Below are positions 11,815-19,811 of a stretch of 33,351 bases of DNA, piece after piece (position 1 is the first letter of the stretch; every line of letters starts with the position of its first letter). A program made the position numbers and the translations under genes. This stretch comes from JALQXV01 sp051005235 (lineage in GTDB: Bacteria > Patescibacteriota > Saccharimonadia > Saccharimonadales > 2-12-FULL-41-12). The stretch is taken from contig JBPCJO010000075.1 of the NCBI GenBank assembly GCA_051005235.1, forward strand, positions 1 through 33,351, read 5' to 3'. The notes under the pieces were generated by a model. It searched no databases. It worked only from the letters and a program-made list of their open reading frames with translations, and was not told the DNA's origin.

Positions 11815-13986
11815 ATGCCACTAAAGACAATTCTTCGTAACTCAGTATGTTCCATGCTCGTTGTACTCCAGGTGGCCGCCTTCCCTGCCCTGGTTATCGC
11901 ACAAGAAGTTGATCCAGCATCATCTAACGTTGCACCAGCTGATTCCGGATCAGTTCCTACTTCTCCGCCGCCAGCTCCGGCACAGGAGCCAGCACCTGCG
12001 CCAACGCCCGCTCCGGCTCCGCAGCCAGCAGCCGCGCCTACAACGGCAGCAAGCACTACCGGGCCAACTTCGCCGACTGGTGCCGACTCTGATACGTACA
12101 CTAAAAATGCCGACGGATCTTGGTCAAACAGCCGCTATACCTGGGATCCAGCGACTGGTCAGACACGGCCAAACACTCCTCCAAGCTACAGCTATAACCC
12201 AAACACCAAAATGTGGGACACTACTAAATATGTCTACAGCCCGGAACAAGGTAAATATATAGCCAACGTCCAGTCAACTGCCAGCAACCCCCTCAGCCTA
12301 AACGCAGCGGGTTCATCCCAGCCTAATGGCTTACGCGTCGGTTCTAGCCCGCTTATTGCCGGTGGCCCGGCCAGTTTTGGCATTAATAATACCGGCCCCG
12401 GTTCCAACAATTCAATTAACTCCGGTTCAAATACCAACGGTACCTTTGACCTCTTCTTTAACGGATCGATTAGCAACAATATATCCTCGAACGCGACTTC
12501 GGGTAACGCGTTAGTTCAAGGCAATACTATAGGCGGCGATGCCCTAAGCGGTGATGCCAGCGCGATTGCCAACTTGCTTAACATGCTGCAGTCGTCGTGG
12601 ATTGGCAGCTCCGAAATTGCCAGCTTTATTAGTAATATTGATGGAAACGTTTACGGCGATTTAGTGATAGACCCGAATAACCTGCCGTACGCGGTTGGCT
12701 CCCAAAACAGCGATATAGACGTAAATGTCAGTAACAACGGCGTAATTGATAATAACGTGGACTTGGTCGCCCGCTCTGGCAGCGCGACGGTTAACGGCAA
12801 CACCGAGGCCGGCGACGCAACTTCGGGCAATGCCCAGGCCATAGCCAATATTATCAACCTGATTAACTCTTCTATTAATGCCGGCAGTTCATTCCTTGGT
12901 ATGATTAACATCAACGGTAACTTTAACGGTGATATCTTGTTGCCTCTCGGCATGCTAGACGCTTTAATCTCGAATACCGGCTCTAACTCTACCAATACGA
13001 TTGGCGGCGGCACCGCTACTTCGGACACGGATATTAACAGCACAACTAACCGTACTATTAATAACAATGTAAATAGTACCGCCGGCAGCGGCAACGCGCT
13101 CATCAGCAGCAACACCGAGGCTGGCAGCGCCACCACCGGCCAGGCTGGCACCAGCGTTAACACGCAGAATATTGTCGGCCAGAATATTACCGGCAAGAAC
13201 GGTATATTGGTCTTCGTAAATGTACTCGGCCAATGGATAGGCATGGTGGTTGGCCCGGCACAGACGACAGCTACTATAACCAACACTGGTCCGGACTCCA
13301 GCAATGTAATTGGCGGCGGCGACAGTAACCGATCACTCTCTGTTAACGCTACCGAGAATAGCCTGATAAACAACAACATTAACGTTGTTGCCGAAAGCGG
13401 CGACGCGACCGTTAGCAAAAACACCTCGGCCGGCGACGCTACTACAGGTAACGCTCAGACCAGCGTTAATCTGGTAAATATAATTGGCAGCAACATCAAT
13501 TTCAGCGACTTCTTCGGTGTTCTCTTTATCAATGTCTTTGGCAACTGGTTCGGTAGCTTCGGCGCCGATACGGCCAACGGTGGTTTTAGCCAAACGCCGG
13601 CGCAAGGCCAGGGCGGCATGGGCAGCGGTTCCAATAATAACCAACCTGCCGCTGCGCCAAATGGCGGGCCAGGCAACGGCTTTGGTGGCCAGGTCTTCGG
13701 TTTCGTTGCCCGTAACTTCGGTCAGGGTAGCGGCTCGGTCGCCCAAACTGCGGCAACTAACGGCCAGCCAGCCGCTCAAAATACAACTGTCTTTGGTGGT
13801 AACACAACACCAACCAACTCCGGTGGTGGCGCAGCTTCGGGAACTAGTACGGCAAGTGTTAGCAGCCCGCAGATGAACTGGTGGATGATCGCCGGTTTCA
13901 TCGGTTTCATCACTACTATCCTCGTCTTGGTTAGTGAATACTTCTCTACCTTCCGTCGCAGTGCTGCCGAACGCCTAAACGTCTAG
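11815..13986 (+). CDS. Large anchored surface protein with four repeats
   Basis: A 723-residue protein. The signal peptide covers about 1-30, followed by a Pro/Ala-rich stalk (about 40-80). A Trp/Tyr-rich segment (about 92-152) has two tandem motifs (GSWSNSRYTWDPATGQ and TKMWDTTKYVYSPEQGKY). Four diverged copies of the neighbour's repeat start at about 192, 294, 387 and 490, with xTGPxSxN-like openings, SGNA/SGDA at 229, 321, 425 and 528, and NT-x-A/G-GDA signatures. Each copy ends in an alternating hydrophobic stretch that the small paralogue lacks (ININGNFNGDILL, FINVFGNWFG). A Gly/Gln-rich linker leads to a C-terminal span (about 690-709) with a basic tail, so the protein is exported and held in the membrane. 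It is not a sortase substrate. It may form an S-layer, fibre or adhesin. Confidence 0.75.
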   Translation: MPLKTILRNSVCSMLVVLQVAAFPALVIAQEVDPASSNVAPADSGSVPTSPPPAPAQEPAPAPTPAPAPQPAAAPTTAASTTGPTSPTGADSDTYTKNADGSWSNSRYTWDPATGQTRPNTPPSYSYNPNTKMWDTTKYVYSPEQGKYIANVQSTASNPLSLNAAGSSQPNGLRVGSSPLIAGGPASFGINNTGPGSNNSINSGSNTNGTFDLFFNGSISNNISSNATSGNALVQGNTIGGDALSGDASAIANLLNMLQSSWIGSSEIASFISNIDGNVYGDLVIDPNNLPYAVGSQNSDIDVNVSNNGVIDNNVDLVARSGSATVNGNTEAGDATSGNAQAIANIINLINSSINAGSSFLGMININGNFNGDILLPLGMLDALISNTGSNSTNTIGGGTATSDTDINSTTNRTINNNVNSTAGSGNALISSNTEAGSATTGQAGTSVNTQNIVGQNITGKNGILVFVNVLGQWIGMVVGPAQTTATITNTGPDSSNVIGGGDSNRSLSVNATENSLINNNINVVAESGDATVSKNTSAGDATTGNAQTSVNLVNIIGSNINFSDFFGVLFINVFGNWFGSFGADTANGGFSQTPAQGQGGMGSGSNNNQPAAAPNGGPGNGFGGQVFGFVARNFGQGSGSVAQTAATNGQPAAQNTTVFGGNTTPTNSGGGAASGTSTASVSSPQMNWWMIAGFIGFITTILVLVSEYFSTFRRSAAERLNV

Positions 13987-14033
13987 GTCTAGGGAAACTC
14001 TCTCTCGTTTATCGATAATACAAAGGCTACATA

Positions 14034-14109
14034 TGGTGACCCGGGAGGGAGTCGAACCCCCAACACCCACCTTAGGACGGTGGTGTTCTATCCATTGAAC
14101 TACCGGGCC
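14034..14109 (-). tRNA. tRNA-Arg (anticodon CCU)
   Basis: A complete cloverleaf reads on the minus strand: acceptor arm GGCCCGG with CCGGGTC (one G-U pair), D arm GTTC/GAAC, anticodon stem CCACC/GGTGG with loop GTCCTAA (anticodon CCT), and T arm GGGGG/CCCTC with loop TTCGACT. The terminal CCA is encoded (14034-14036). It lies 17 bases downstream of the ndk stop and is probably transcribed with it. Confidence 0.93.
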
Positions 14110-14126
14110 CCGGCCGCGCGTGCGAA

Positions 14127-14636
14127 CTATAGCTGTTTGCGCGGTTGGGTATACTTTTGATGAACGGTTTGATAATCGTAGATTTCTGATTCGCTAAACC
14201 AGTGGGCAATTTCGAGGGCGGCTTCTTCGGGGTCGCCCGAGGCATGGATAATGTTGGCGATGCCAAGATCTTCGTTATCGGCGTGTGAAAAGCTGACATG
14301 AGCGTAATCGCCGCGGATTGTGCCCGGCAAAGCGCTCTTTGGTTCAGTAGTGCCAACCATCTTACGCACCAGACCGACTGCTTCGACCCCTTCGAGAACA
14401 TAGGCGATGACCGGGCCTTCTTGCATCATCTTTAGAGTAACGTCGAAGGCTTTTTGGCCGCGACGTGAAACCATCTTACCAATTGTTTCGTAGTGATGAA
14501 AAAAATGGTCGTAACTTGGCTGCAACATCTTGGTAGCAATGATCTTAAGGCCAGGACGCTCAAAACGAGTCAAAATCTCGCCGAACAGGCCGCGCTGGAC
14601 AGTATCGGGTTTTAATATAATCAGTGTTCGTTCCAT
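14127..14636 (-). CDS. ndk: Nucleoside diphosphate kinase
   Basis: A 169-residue enzyme that moves the gamma-phosphate of ATP to other nucleoside diphosphates through a phospho-histidine. The opening RTLIILKPDTVQRGLFGEIL (residues 3-22), SALPGTIRGDY (101-111) and the active-site NIIHASGDPEEA with H131 are all conserved. Compared with the usual 135-150 residues, about 15 extra residues lie between RGDY and the active site (HVSFSHADNEDLGIA), as also occurs in some archaeal-type members, and the C-terminus is extended. The start has AAGGA 5 bases upstream. The tRNA-Arg gene follows in the same direction. A divergent Xer-type recombinase lies on the other side. Confidence 0.95.
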   Translation of the reverse strand: MERTLIILKPDTVQRGLFGEILTRFERPGLKIIATKMLQPSYDHFFHHYETIGKMVSRRGQKAFDVTLKMMQEGPVIAYVLEGVEAVGLVRKMVGTTEPKSALPGTIRGDYAHVSFSHADNEDLGIANIIHASGDPEEAALEIAHWFSESEIYDYQTVHQKYTQPRKQL

Positions 14637-14748
14637 TGTTTTCCTTATTTAACGTTTAGTCTATTTTAACAGCTAAGGTTACCCTTGGATACCTTGGCCG
14701 TGGCACGACTTAAAACTGGTTTCTAGTGGGTACTATGCAAAACGCGCA

Positions 14749-14830
14749 TTTTTGAAAGTATGCATTCAATATGCCTGGTGTTCATACTTTGATTAGTTGA
14801 AAGTATGAACTGAATTCATACTTTCAAAAA
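14749..14830. repeat. Nested inverted repeats with four AAAGTATG motifs
   Basis: Outer 14-bp perfect arms (14749-14762 and 14817-14830, TTTTTGAAAGTATG) enclose an inner 11-bp hairpin (14780-14790 and 14800-14810, GTTCATACTTT). The octamer AAAGTATG or its complement thus occurs four times in 82 bp. It lies in the 290-bp gap between the divergent ndk and recombinase genes, about 50 bp before the recombinase -10 box. It could be a multi-site operator or a large hairpin. Confidence 0.8.
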
Positions 14831-14883
14831 GTACGGTAAAGGGGCACCACTTATATTACCTAAAACAAAATTCACGAATGTCG

Positions 14884-14889
14884 TACAAT
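14884..14889 (+). promoter_or_regulatory. -10 box of the recombinase gene
   Basis: TACAAT at 14884-14889 gives a predicted leader of about 30 bases. A strong Shine-Dalgarno (AAAGGAG) lies 8 bases before the ATG at 14927. An earlier ATG (14922) is out of frame and too close to the Shine-Dalgarno. No clear -35 is seen. Confidence 0.5.
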
Positions 14890-14926
14890 AAGCGTATGGT
14901 CTTTCACTATCGAAAGGAGATATGAA

Positions 14927-15850
14927 ATGGGTTCAGTGCGTGTTGACCCGGCTTTAACTGATTTTTTAGAATATCTTGAGATTGAACAAAACCGATCCCA
15001 AAAAACGATTGCGAACTACGACCATTACCTCAGACGATTGGTGGATTATGCGGGTGATATTCTGATCAGCGACATAACTCCTGAGTTGGTGCGCAAATGG
15101 CGTCTATGGCTCAACAGGCTTGGCACCAACAACAGTGATGAACTGGGTAAGGCCACCCAAAACTACCACCTAATCGCGCTACGTAGTTTTCTTAAATATT
15201 GTGCCAAACGGGATATACCAGCCATGAGTGCTGATAAAATTGAGCTGGCGCGAACAAAACGTAAGCAAGTCACCTTTTTATCTGATGACGAGATGAAGCG
15301 GCTGCTCGAGCAGCCAGATACAAGTGATGAGGCTGGTCTGCGTGATCGTGCCATTTTAGAGCTGCTGTACTCTAGTGGGCTGCGCGTTTCTGAGCTGGTT
15401 GGGCTAAATAAGGATCATATTAACTTAAAGCGGCTCGAGTTTATGGTGCGCGGCAAAGGCCAAAAAGACCGACCGATTTTTATTAGCCCGGAGGCGGCTG
15501 GTTGGGTTATTCGCTATATGGAGGTTCGCCAAGACACCAGCCCTGCCCTATTTGCGCGCGTCGGTGGCCAAAAAACCGCCGATACCAGTGGTAATTTTCT
15601 TAGATTAACCGCCCGCAGCGTGCAGCGGCTTGTGTCGCGCTACGCGCTGCTGGCTGGCATTACTAAAAAAGTTAGCCCGCACTCGCTCCGGCACTCGTTC
15701 GCCACCGATTTACTGATGAATGGTGCCGACTTACGCAGCGTGCAGGTCATGCTCGGCCACAGTAACATCGCGACTACCCAGATTTATACTCATGTGACCG
15801 ACCCTCACCTTAAGAAGGTGCATGAGGAGTTTCACCGCAAAGCCGGTTAG
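14927..15850 (+). CDS. Tyrosine recombinase of the XerC/XerD family
   Basis: A 307-residue protein of normal family length. Residues about 5-95 are the N-terminal SAM-like core-binding domain (LTDFLEYLEIEQNRSQKTIA). The catalytic domain carries all expected residues: R153 (SGLRVSELV), K177 (RGKGQK), H252 and R255 (PHSLRHSFATDLL), H278 (LGHSNIATTQIYTH) and the nucleophile Y287. Such enzymes resolve chromosome dimers at dif. As the only integrase here, without phage or integron genes around it, it is more likely the housekeeping Xer than a mobile integrase. No dif-like site was recognised. The start is fixed by AAAGGAG 8 bases upstream. It is convergent with the last pilus gene, with 12 bases between stops. 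Confidence 0.9.
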   Translation: MGSVRVDPALTDFLEYLEIEQNRSQKTIANYDHYLRRLVDYAGDILISDITPELVRKWRLWLNRLGTNNSDELGKATQNYHLIALRSFLKYCAKRDIPAMSADKIELARTKRKQVTFLSDDEMKRLLEQPDTSDEAGLRDRAILELLYSSGLRVSELVGLNKDHINLKRLEFMVRGKGQKDRPIFISPEAAGWVIRYMEVRQDTSPALFARVGGQKTADTSGNFLRLTARSVQRLVSRYALLAGITKKVSPHSLRHSFATDLLMNGADLRSVQVMLGHSNIATTQIYTHVTDPHLKKVHEEFHRKAG

Positions 15851-15862
15851 AGCTATAGCTAT

Positions 15863-16930
15863 CTAGCAGCCGCCTTGACTACTTAACGCCTCGATGGCGC
15901 CGGGGCCACCGTACGGACTTTGGTTGGTGTCTAAGCCGCTGCCAGGCCGGGCTTCGACTGGTGGGTGCAGGCTCAACCGCTTACAAACCTCGCCAGCGCC
16001 ATCTATAACGTATGAAGGAAGTTCATAGTCATCGAAGTACGAAATACGGACCTGAATGCGGCGTAGCACATCGCTTACCTTACCGGTTGAATCGACTTTT
16101 ATTTGTGCCTGCGTAAACCGTGCGCCGTCGGTACTGGTAATTTTGACGGCGTTATCTTTAAAGAGTGAGCGAATATGTAAGTATGAGTTAGCCGGCAGAT
16201 TGGTAATGGTCGCCTTACAGCGAGCCTCTGGCGAACCCGAACACGTAACCGGAATTATCTTGCCTTGGTCGGCGGCCCCTTTGTCGTTGGTGTCGTGAGC
16301 TTTATACGCAACCGATCCGCCGCCGCTAGACGGTTTAAAAAATACTGTAAATGAGTTGTTATACAGCGCCTCGCGGCCTATCCCGCCGGTTGTAGTTAAA
16401 ACGGTGGCTCGCATATAACCTGCATCGCAGCCACTGGCGCTAATAGTTTCGAGTGTCGGCGTAGCTCCGGGGCAGCTGCCAAACTGACCTTTATACAACT
16501 CGGAGGCGTTCCACTCGAGCTTGACGCCGGGCGCAAAGCCGCCAGCTGTGTTAAGTGGTATAATTTTACCGTTTTGCTTGGTGATCGACGTATATTCCAG
16601 GTCAGTCGGCTGGGCGTCGTATAAAACGCACGGTACCGACGTTGCAAGGTTATCGCCGCCCGAACTAATGTCCATCGGCGTACAGGTGGTAGCTTCTTTA
16701 GGAAAAGTAGAGTCTGCCCTAACTTTATTGACCGTCAAGTTAACACCTGACTCGGCGGCGTAAAAGGCCTGGGTAGACAATTGCCTATCGAGTGATTGGC
16801 GATGTTCACGGCGGGTTATCTCGGAAAAGCCAATCACGATAAGAGTTACCATAATCATGATAAAGACAGTTAGCATTACCGATACGATGCCAGATTGATT
16901 GTTAGCCAGTGGTGTTTGTTGTTTTTTCAT
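15863..16930 (-). CDS. PilX/GspK-like minor pilus component
   Basis: A 355-residue protein. The N-terminus has a short leader ending Q12-S-G14 and a hydrophobic helix (about 15-37, IVSVMLTVFIMIMVTLIVIG), then STQAFYAAESGVN (about 52-64), the hallmark of PilX N-terminal domains. Position 5 after the predicted cleavage is Met rather than Glu, as in the GspK-type subunits that sit at the tip of pseudopili and start assembly. The outer domain has several Cys (SCT, PCVL, SGCD, TCSG) that may form disulfides. It is the last of four minor-prepilin genes and the end of the pilus locus. I infer a tip or priming role by family. Confidence 0.75.
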   Translation of the reverse strand: MKKQQTPLANNQSGIVSVMLTVFIMIMVTLIVIGFSEITRREHRQSLDRQLSTQAFYAAESGVNLTVNKVRADSTFPKEATTCTPMDISSGGDNLATSVPCVLYDAQPTDLEYTSITKQNGKIIPLNTAGGFAPGVKLEWNASELYKGQFGSCPGATPTLETISASGCDAGYMRATVLTTTGGIGREALYNNSFTVFFKPSSGGGSVAYKAHDTNDKGAADQGKIIPVTCSGSPEARCKATITNLPANSYLHIRSLFKDNAVKITSTDGARFTQAQIKVDSTGKVSDVLRRIQVRISYFDDYELPSYVIDGAGEVCKRLSLHPPVEARPGSGLDTNQSPYGGPGAIEALSSQGGC

Positions 16931-16969
16931 TATCGACGCTACTTATGCTTATTACTTAACATATTATAC

Positions 16970-17623
16970 TTATAATCGGTTCTTTACAAATGTGCTGATC
17001 TCGGCGGTAGCGCAAAATTGGCCGCCAAACCGTGACGATATACATACGTCACCGGGGCTAAGGTCAAAATCACCATACACAACCTTAACCTTTAATTCAG
17101 CTGGTTTGGCCGAAGGGTTTGAAGCGTCAACGTTAAATGTAACCAACCGCATATTGGCGCCTACCAGTTCGCGGCCGATCACAGCGCCTGGACCGACTTC
17201 TCGGTTAACATCGGTCTCGGGCGTGTTCATATTGGCAACAGCCGGGCAGCCAATGTTATCTTTAACACGGTCTACCCATAAGACGTGCCTACTCTGGTTG
17301 CCTGCCAGAGGTCCTTTTGGCGTTAATTGCATGTTAAGCACGTAAGAGTAGCGCACTAAGCCAACACAGACAACTCCGGCACCACTGTTAACTCTTTTAT
17401 TGCCACCGGTCTGGATATTGCGCGAGATGTCTTCGATAATAGTCCGGCTGGTATCTTGAGTTTTAGAAACGATGACACCTTTGTAATAGACGCGGCCGAT
17501 ATACAAAACGCCAGAGGTAGCCAGTAACATCATAGAGGTAAAAATCGCGGTCGCGATTAACAGTTCGGCAATTGTAAAACCTTTTTGTGACTGGCTTATT
17601 CGCCTCATCGACGGTCGCGTCAT
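16970..17623 (-). CDS. Minor prepilin (PilW/GspJ-like)
   Basis: A 217-residue prepilin with leader ending QSQKG (G15), mature start FTIAELLIATAIFTSMMLLA and the conserved Glu at +5 (E20). PilD would cut after G15 and methylate F16. The outer part has Cys pairs (GVVCVG, IGCPAV, DVCISSRFGGQFCA) and no recognised domain. It overlaps the preceding gene's stop by one base (TGATG), so translation is coupled. Position in the cluster and length suggest a PilW/GspJ-type subunit, but minor-pilin identity across CPR is uncertain. Confidence 0.78.
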   Translation of the reverse strand: MTRPSMRRISQSQKGFTIAELLIATAIFTSMMLLATSGVLYIGRVYYKGVIVSKTQDTSRTIIEDISRNIQTGGNKRVNSGAGVVCVGLVRYSYVLNMQLTPKGPLAGNQSRHVLWVDRVKDNIGCPAVANMNTPETDVNREVGPGAVIGRELVGANMRLVTFNVDASNPSAKPAELKVKVVYGDFDLSPGDVCISSRFGGQFCATAEISTFVKNRL

Positions 17624-18117
17624 CAGGCTAGCCTGCCTGCAGCCGCAAGGCCAAACTCGCTGGTTGAGGGCGGCGTTTGAGTAAACTTATTGCAAGCGAT
17701 GTAATACGTGTTTAACTCCTCGGGGGTACTTTTAATGAGCGAGGTCCAGTTAACTTTAATTTTGAGCGGTTTATCTTGAGCGCAGGCTTTTGAGTTGGAA
17801 GGGTTCGGGTTCTCAATAGATACGTTGTATAAGCCATCTTCTACGCAGCCACCTGCGACCGCATCAACCTGGTCGGTCGCGGCGGCTTTAAGGCAAAAGG
17901 TTCCGGCTGGTAAAATGCCGTCAACCGTATAGCCGCGCAGCAATTCAAGCTGCGTTTCCATTACTTTGGTTGCACGGGAGCGCTCCTGTGAAGCCTGGTT
18001 GGTCGCCTGGTTATGATTAGTTAGCGTAAAGGCAGACAGCAACATAAAGCCGAGCGCCGCTAAGCAGATTAACACTTCTACGATTGTTTCTCCGCGCTGA
18101 GACGTTAAACGCATCAT
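17623..18117 (-). CDS. Minor prepilin (PilV/GspI-like)
   Basis: A prepilin of 164 residues. I start at the ATG at 18117, which overlaps the upstream gene's TGA (ATGA), rather than at the TTG six bases earlier. The leader MMRLTSQRG is followed by ETIVEVLICLAALGFMLLSA, with the +5 Glu present (E14). Position +1 is Glu where Phe is usual, which may slow cleavage or methylation. Four or more outer Cys (TFCLKA, GGCVED, KACAQD, IACNK) suggest disulfides. Coupled at both ends, it belongs in the same transcript as the neighbouring prepilins. Confidence 0.77.
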   Translation of the reverse strand: MMRLTSQRGETIVEVLICLAALGFMLLSAFTLTNHNQATNQASQERSRATKVMETQLELLRGYTVDGILPAGTFCLKAAATDQVDAVAGGCVEDGLYNVSIENPNPSNSKACAQDKPLKIKVNWTSLIKSTPEELNTYYIACNKFTQTPPSTSEFGLAAAGRLA

Positions 18118-18896
18118 GCGCAATCTCCTGGCACAATGTCAGCCTCAGATTTTATCTGAATGGCCGTACCTAGCTTGCCGCCAAACATAATAACTGCTTT
18201 TCGGCCGCCGCCCTTTTCTTGAACGCAAATTTTTACGCCGTCGGAAGCATTATTGATACTGGTATTATTTAAACTGGTAGTAGCGATTTTGACAGATGCT
18301 ATGCTAGAGGGTAAAGGGATGCCCGGCAAGCTAGCCAATACGGCACTGCCTGAATTATTAACCACACTGGCTTTGGTGGCAGACAGATGCTTGCCAAAAC
18401 TTGGTAACACCGCGAATGCAGCGGTATCCCCAGATCCAACCGTAACTTTTGCAAATTCTAAGTCCGCGTACAGATTTTTCGATTCGGTATAGGTTGGCAG
18501 GTCAATCAGTCGCGGCGTGGCCTCGGCAATGTTTTTTACTTCTTTACCAGAGCCAGTCACTCGGTTGCCGACGATTGTGTAAATGTTGTACTTGTTTTTA
18601 TCTCCGTCGGCTCCAAACTGAATGACTTTGCCGGCGAATACGCAAGCGGCACGCGTACCTTGGCCGCCAGAGCCAGTGCAACCAGCTACTGAATCTGTGC
18701 TCTCTGGGAAATAGCCGGCGTCGACATCGTTGATAACGTCTTGTATGGCCGTCTCGACGTCTTTTACGGACTTATTAAACTCCGTTTTTTGCTGCTGCCC
18801 ACTAATAAGTGTCGAGACCGACACGAGTAATAGAGTGCTTATAGCGAGGTATATCATCACCTCGATTATGGTGAAGCCAGGTTGCCACCGATTCAT
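18114..18896 (-). CDS. Minor prepilin (GspH/FimT-like)
   Basis: A 260-residue prepilin: short leader MNRWQPG (cleavage after G7), then FTIIEVMIYLAISTLLLVSV with the +5 Glu (E12). The outer domain begins with a helix (KSVKDVETAIQDVINDVDAG) and carries four Cys (VAGC, AACVFAG, ICVQE, PGDCA). The protein is longer than a typical FimT/GspH, so this sub-assignment is tentative. It starts 8 bases after the PilD stop and overlaps the next prepilin by 4 bases, so PilD and its substrates are made together. Confidence 0.77.
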   Translation of the reverse strand: MNRWQPGFTIIEVMIYLAISTLLLVSVSTLISGQQQKTEFNKSVKDVETAIQDVINDVDAGYFPESTDSVAGCTGSGGQGTRAACVFAGKVIQFGADGDKNKYNIYTIVGNRVTGSGKEVKNIAEATPRLIDLPTYTESKNLYADLEFAKVTVGSGDTAAFAVLPSFGKHLSATKASVVNNSGSAVLASLPGIPLPSSIASVKIATTSLNNTSINNASDGVKICVQEKGGGRKAVIMFGGKLGTAIQIKSEADIVPGDCA

Positions 18897-18903
18897 AGCT
18901 AAA

Positions 18904-19731
18904 TTATAGCATAAGCACCGTTAAGTACCAGCTAGTAATACTGCTGCCAAATAGCACAGTGATAATACAACCTGCTATTAAAAACGGTCCAAACGGTATA
19001 TGGCTGGTACGGTTGGCCTTTTTAGTGGCCAGTAACGGTAATATAAACAGAGTACCCAGAGATGAAGCCACAAATAGCATCAGAAAAGCGTTGGCCGGAT
19101 CCGCCGCCAGCGCACCAATTAAGAAGCCGAGTTTAACGTCGCCGCCGCCAATCCAACGACCGCGCGACATCTGGAACAACAGGTAAAAGATGCCGCCGCC
19201 AATAAGCACTCCTGCGCCCGCGCCGAGCAAGGTTATAAAGCTGGCAGTCTCCAGCCCGCGGGCCAAAACATACACCGCGGCCAGGCCGTAAAGCGGAAAT
19301 ATAAGCCGGTTTGGTAATAACATCCAGCGAATATCATAGACAACCAACGCTATCAAGCCTATCAGGCAGGCCAGCCAGGCACCAAAAGCCAGTACTTCCC
19401 AGCCAGCGATATCGCGCGGCCAGAATATATAACTGATCACAAATAAAGTGGCCATCAGTGCCTCTACCAACGGATACTGCCAACTGATGGGCTTTTTACA
19501 GTATCGACACTTTCCGCCCAAGCCCAGCCAGCTAATTACCGGCACTAGGTCCATCGGACTAAGCACATGCTTGCAGTGTACGCACATCGAACGCCCATGC
19601 GCCAACGACAGCTCCGTTTTAGAGGCAATACGATTGGCTTTTGGCTTTGATTGCTCGCGCAAGCGCCACACCAGCGCATTCACGAAGCTTCCGAAGCACA
19701 AACCCAGCAATACGAGCGCGATAATAATCAT
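18904..19731 (-). CDS. pilD: Prepilin peptidase (type IV leader peptidase/methylase)
   Basis: A 275-residue membrane enzyme that cuts prepilin leaders and methylates the new N-terminus. The first part has the N-terminal segment GSFVNALVWRLREQ and the zinc-binding four-Cys loop (C50, C53, C75, C78; CVHC and CRYC). The second part is the A24 aspartyl-peptidase domain with the catalytic pair D133 (YDIRWMLLPN) and D198 (GGGDVKLG). About seven membrane spans are visible. Substrates lie on both sides: the pilin upstream and three Glu5-bearing minor prepilins downstream. It begins 80 bases after the pilin stop, past a terminator, so its transcription may depend on read-through. Confidence 0.93.
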   Translation of the reverse strand: MIIIALVLLGLCFGSFVNALVWRLREQSKPKANRIASKTELSLAHGRSMCVHCKHVLSPMDLVPVISWLGLGGKCRYCKKPISWQYPLVEALMATLFVISYIFWPRDIAGWEVLAFGAWLACLIGLIALVVYDIRWMLLPNRLIFPLYGLAAVYVLARGLETASFITLLGAGAGVLIGGGIFYLLFQMSRGRWIGGGDVKLGFLIGALAADPANAFLMLFVASSLGTLFILPLLATKKANRTSHIPFGPFLIAGCIITVLFGSSITSWYLTVLML

Positions 19732-19754
19732 TATGCTTAGCTTACCATAAAAAG

Positions 19755-19782
19755 AAAAGAACCCCTTGGAAGGGGCTCTTTT
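19755..19782 (-). terminator. Intrinsic terminator after the pilin gene
   Basis: A GC-rich stem (ACCCCTT, 19761-19767, with AAGGGGC, 19770-19776, plus A/T flanking pairs) followed on the minus strand by a T-rich run (TTCTTTTCTTTTT). It is nearly symmetric, so it could act in both directions. It separates the highly expressed pilin from pilD. Confidence 0.85.
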
Positions 19783-19811
19783 AATGCCTAAGGCTAGTTT
19801 TTAGCTTAGGA

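Noticed and set aside
12651..13424. Long open frame on the minus strand inside the large repeat-protein gene (also 12964-13233 and 13333-13779)
   Set aside because: It lies entirely opposite a gene with clear signal peptide, repeats and anchor. Its hydrophobic Leu/Val/Pro-rich product is what antisense reading of Asn/Gly/Ser-rich repeats gives.
11081..13986. CRISPR array or tandem DNA repeats
   Set aside because: The repetition is at protein level with diverged codons and 280-310 bp periods, inside intact reading frames.
11815..13986. Sortase substrate
   Set aside because: The C-terminal span and basic tail are present, but no LPxTG-like motif precedes them.
14749..14830. dif site for the Xer recombinase
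   Set aside because: The symmetric 14-bp arms and long centre do not fit the short two-arm, 6-8 bp-centre layout of dif, and no family-like arm sequence was recognised.
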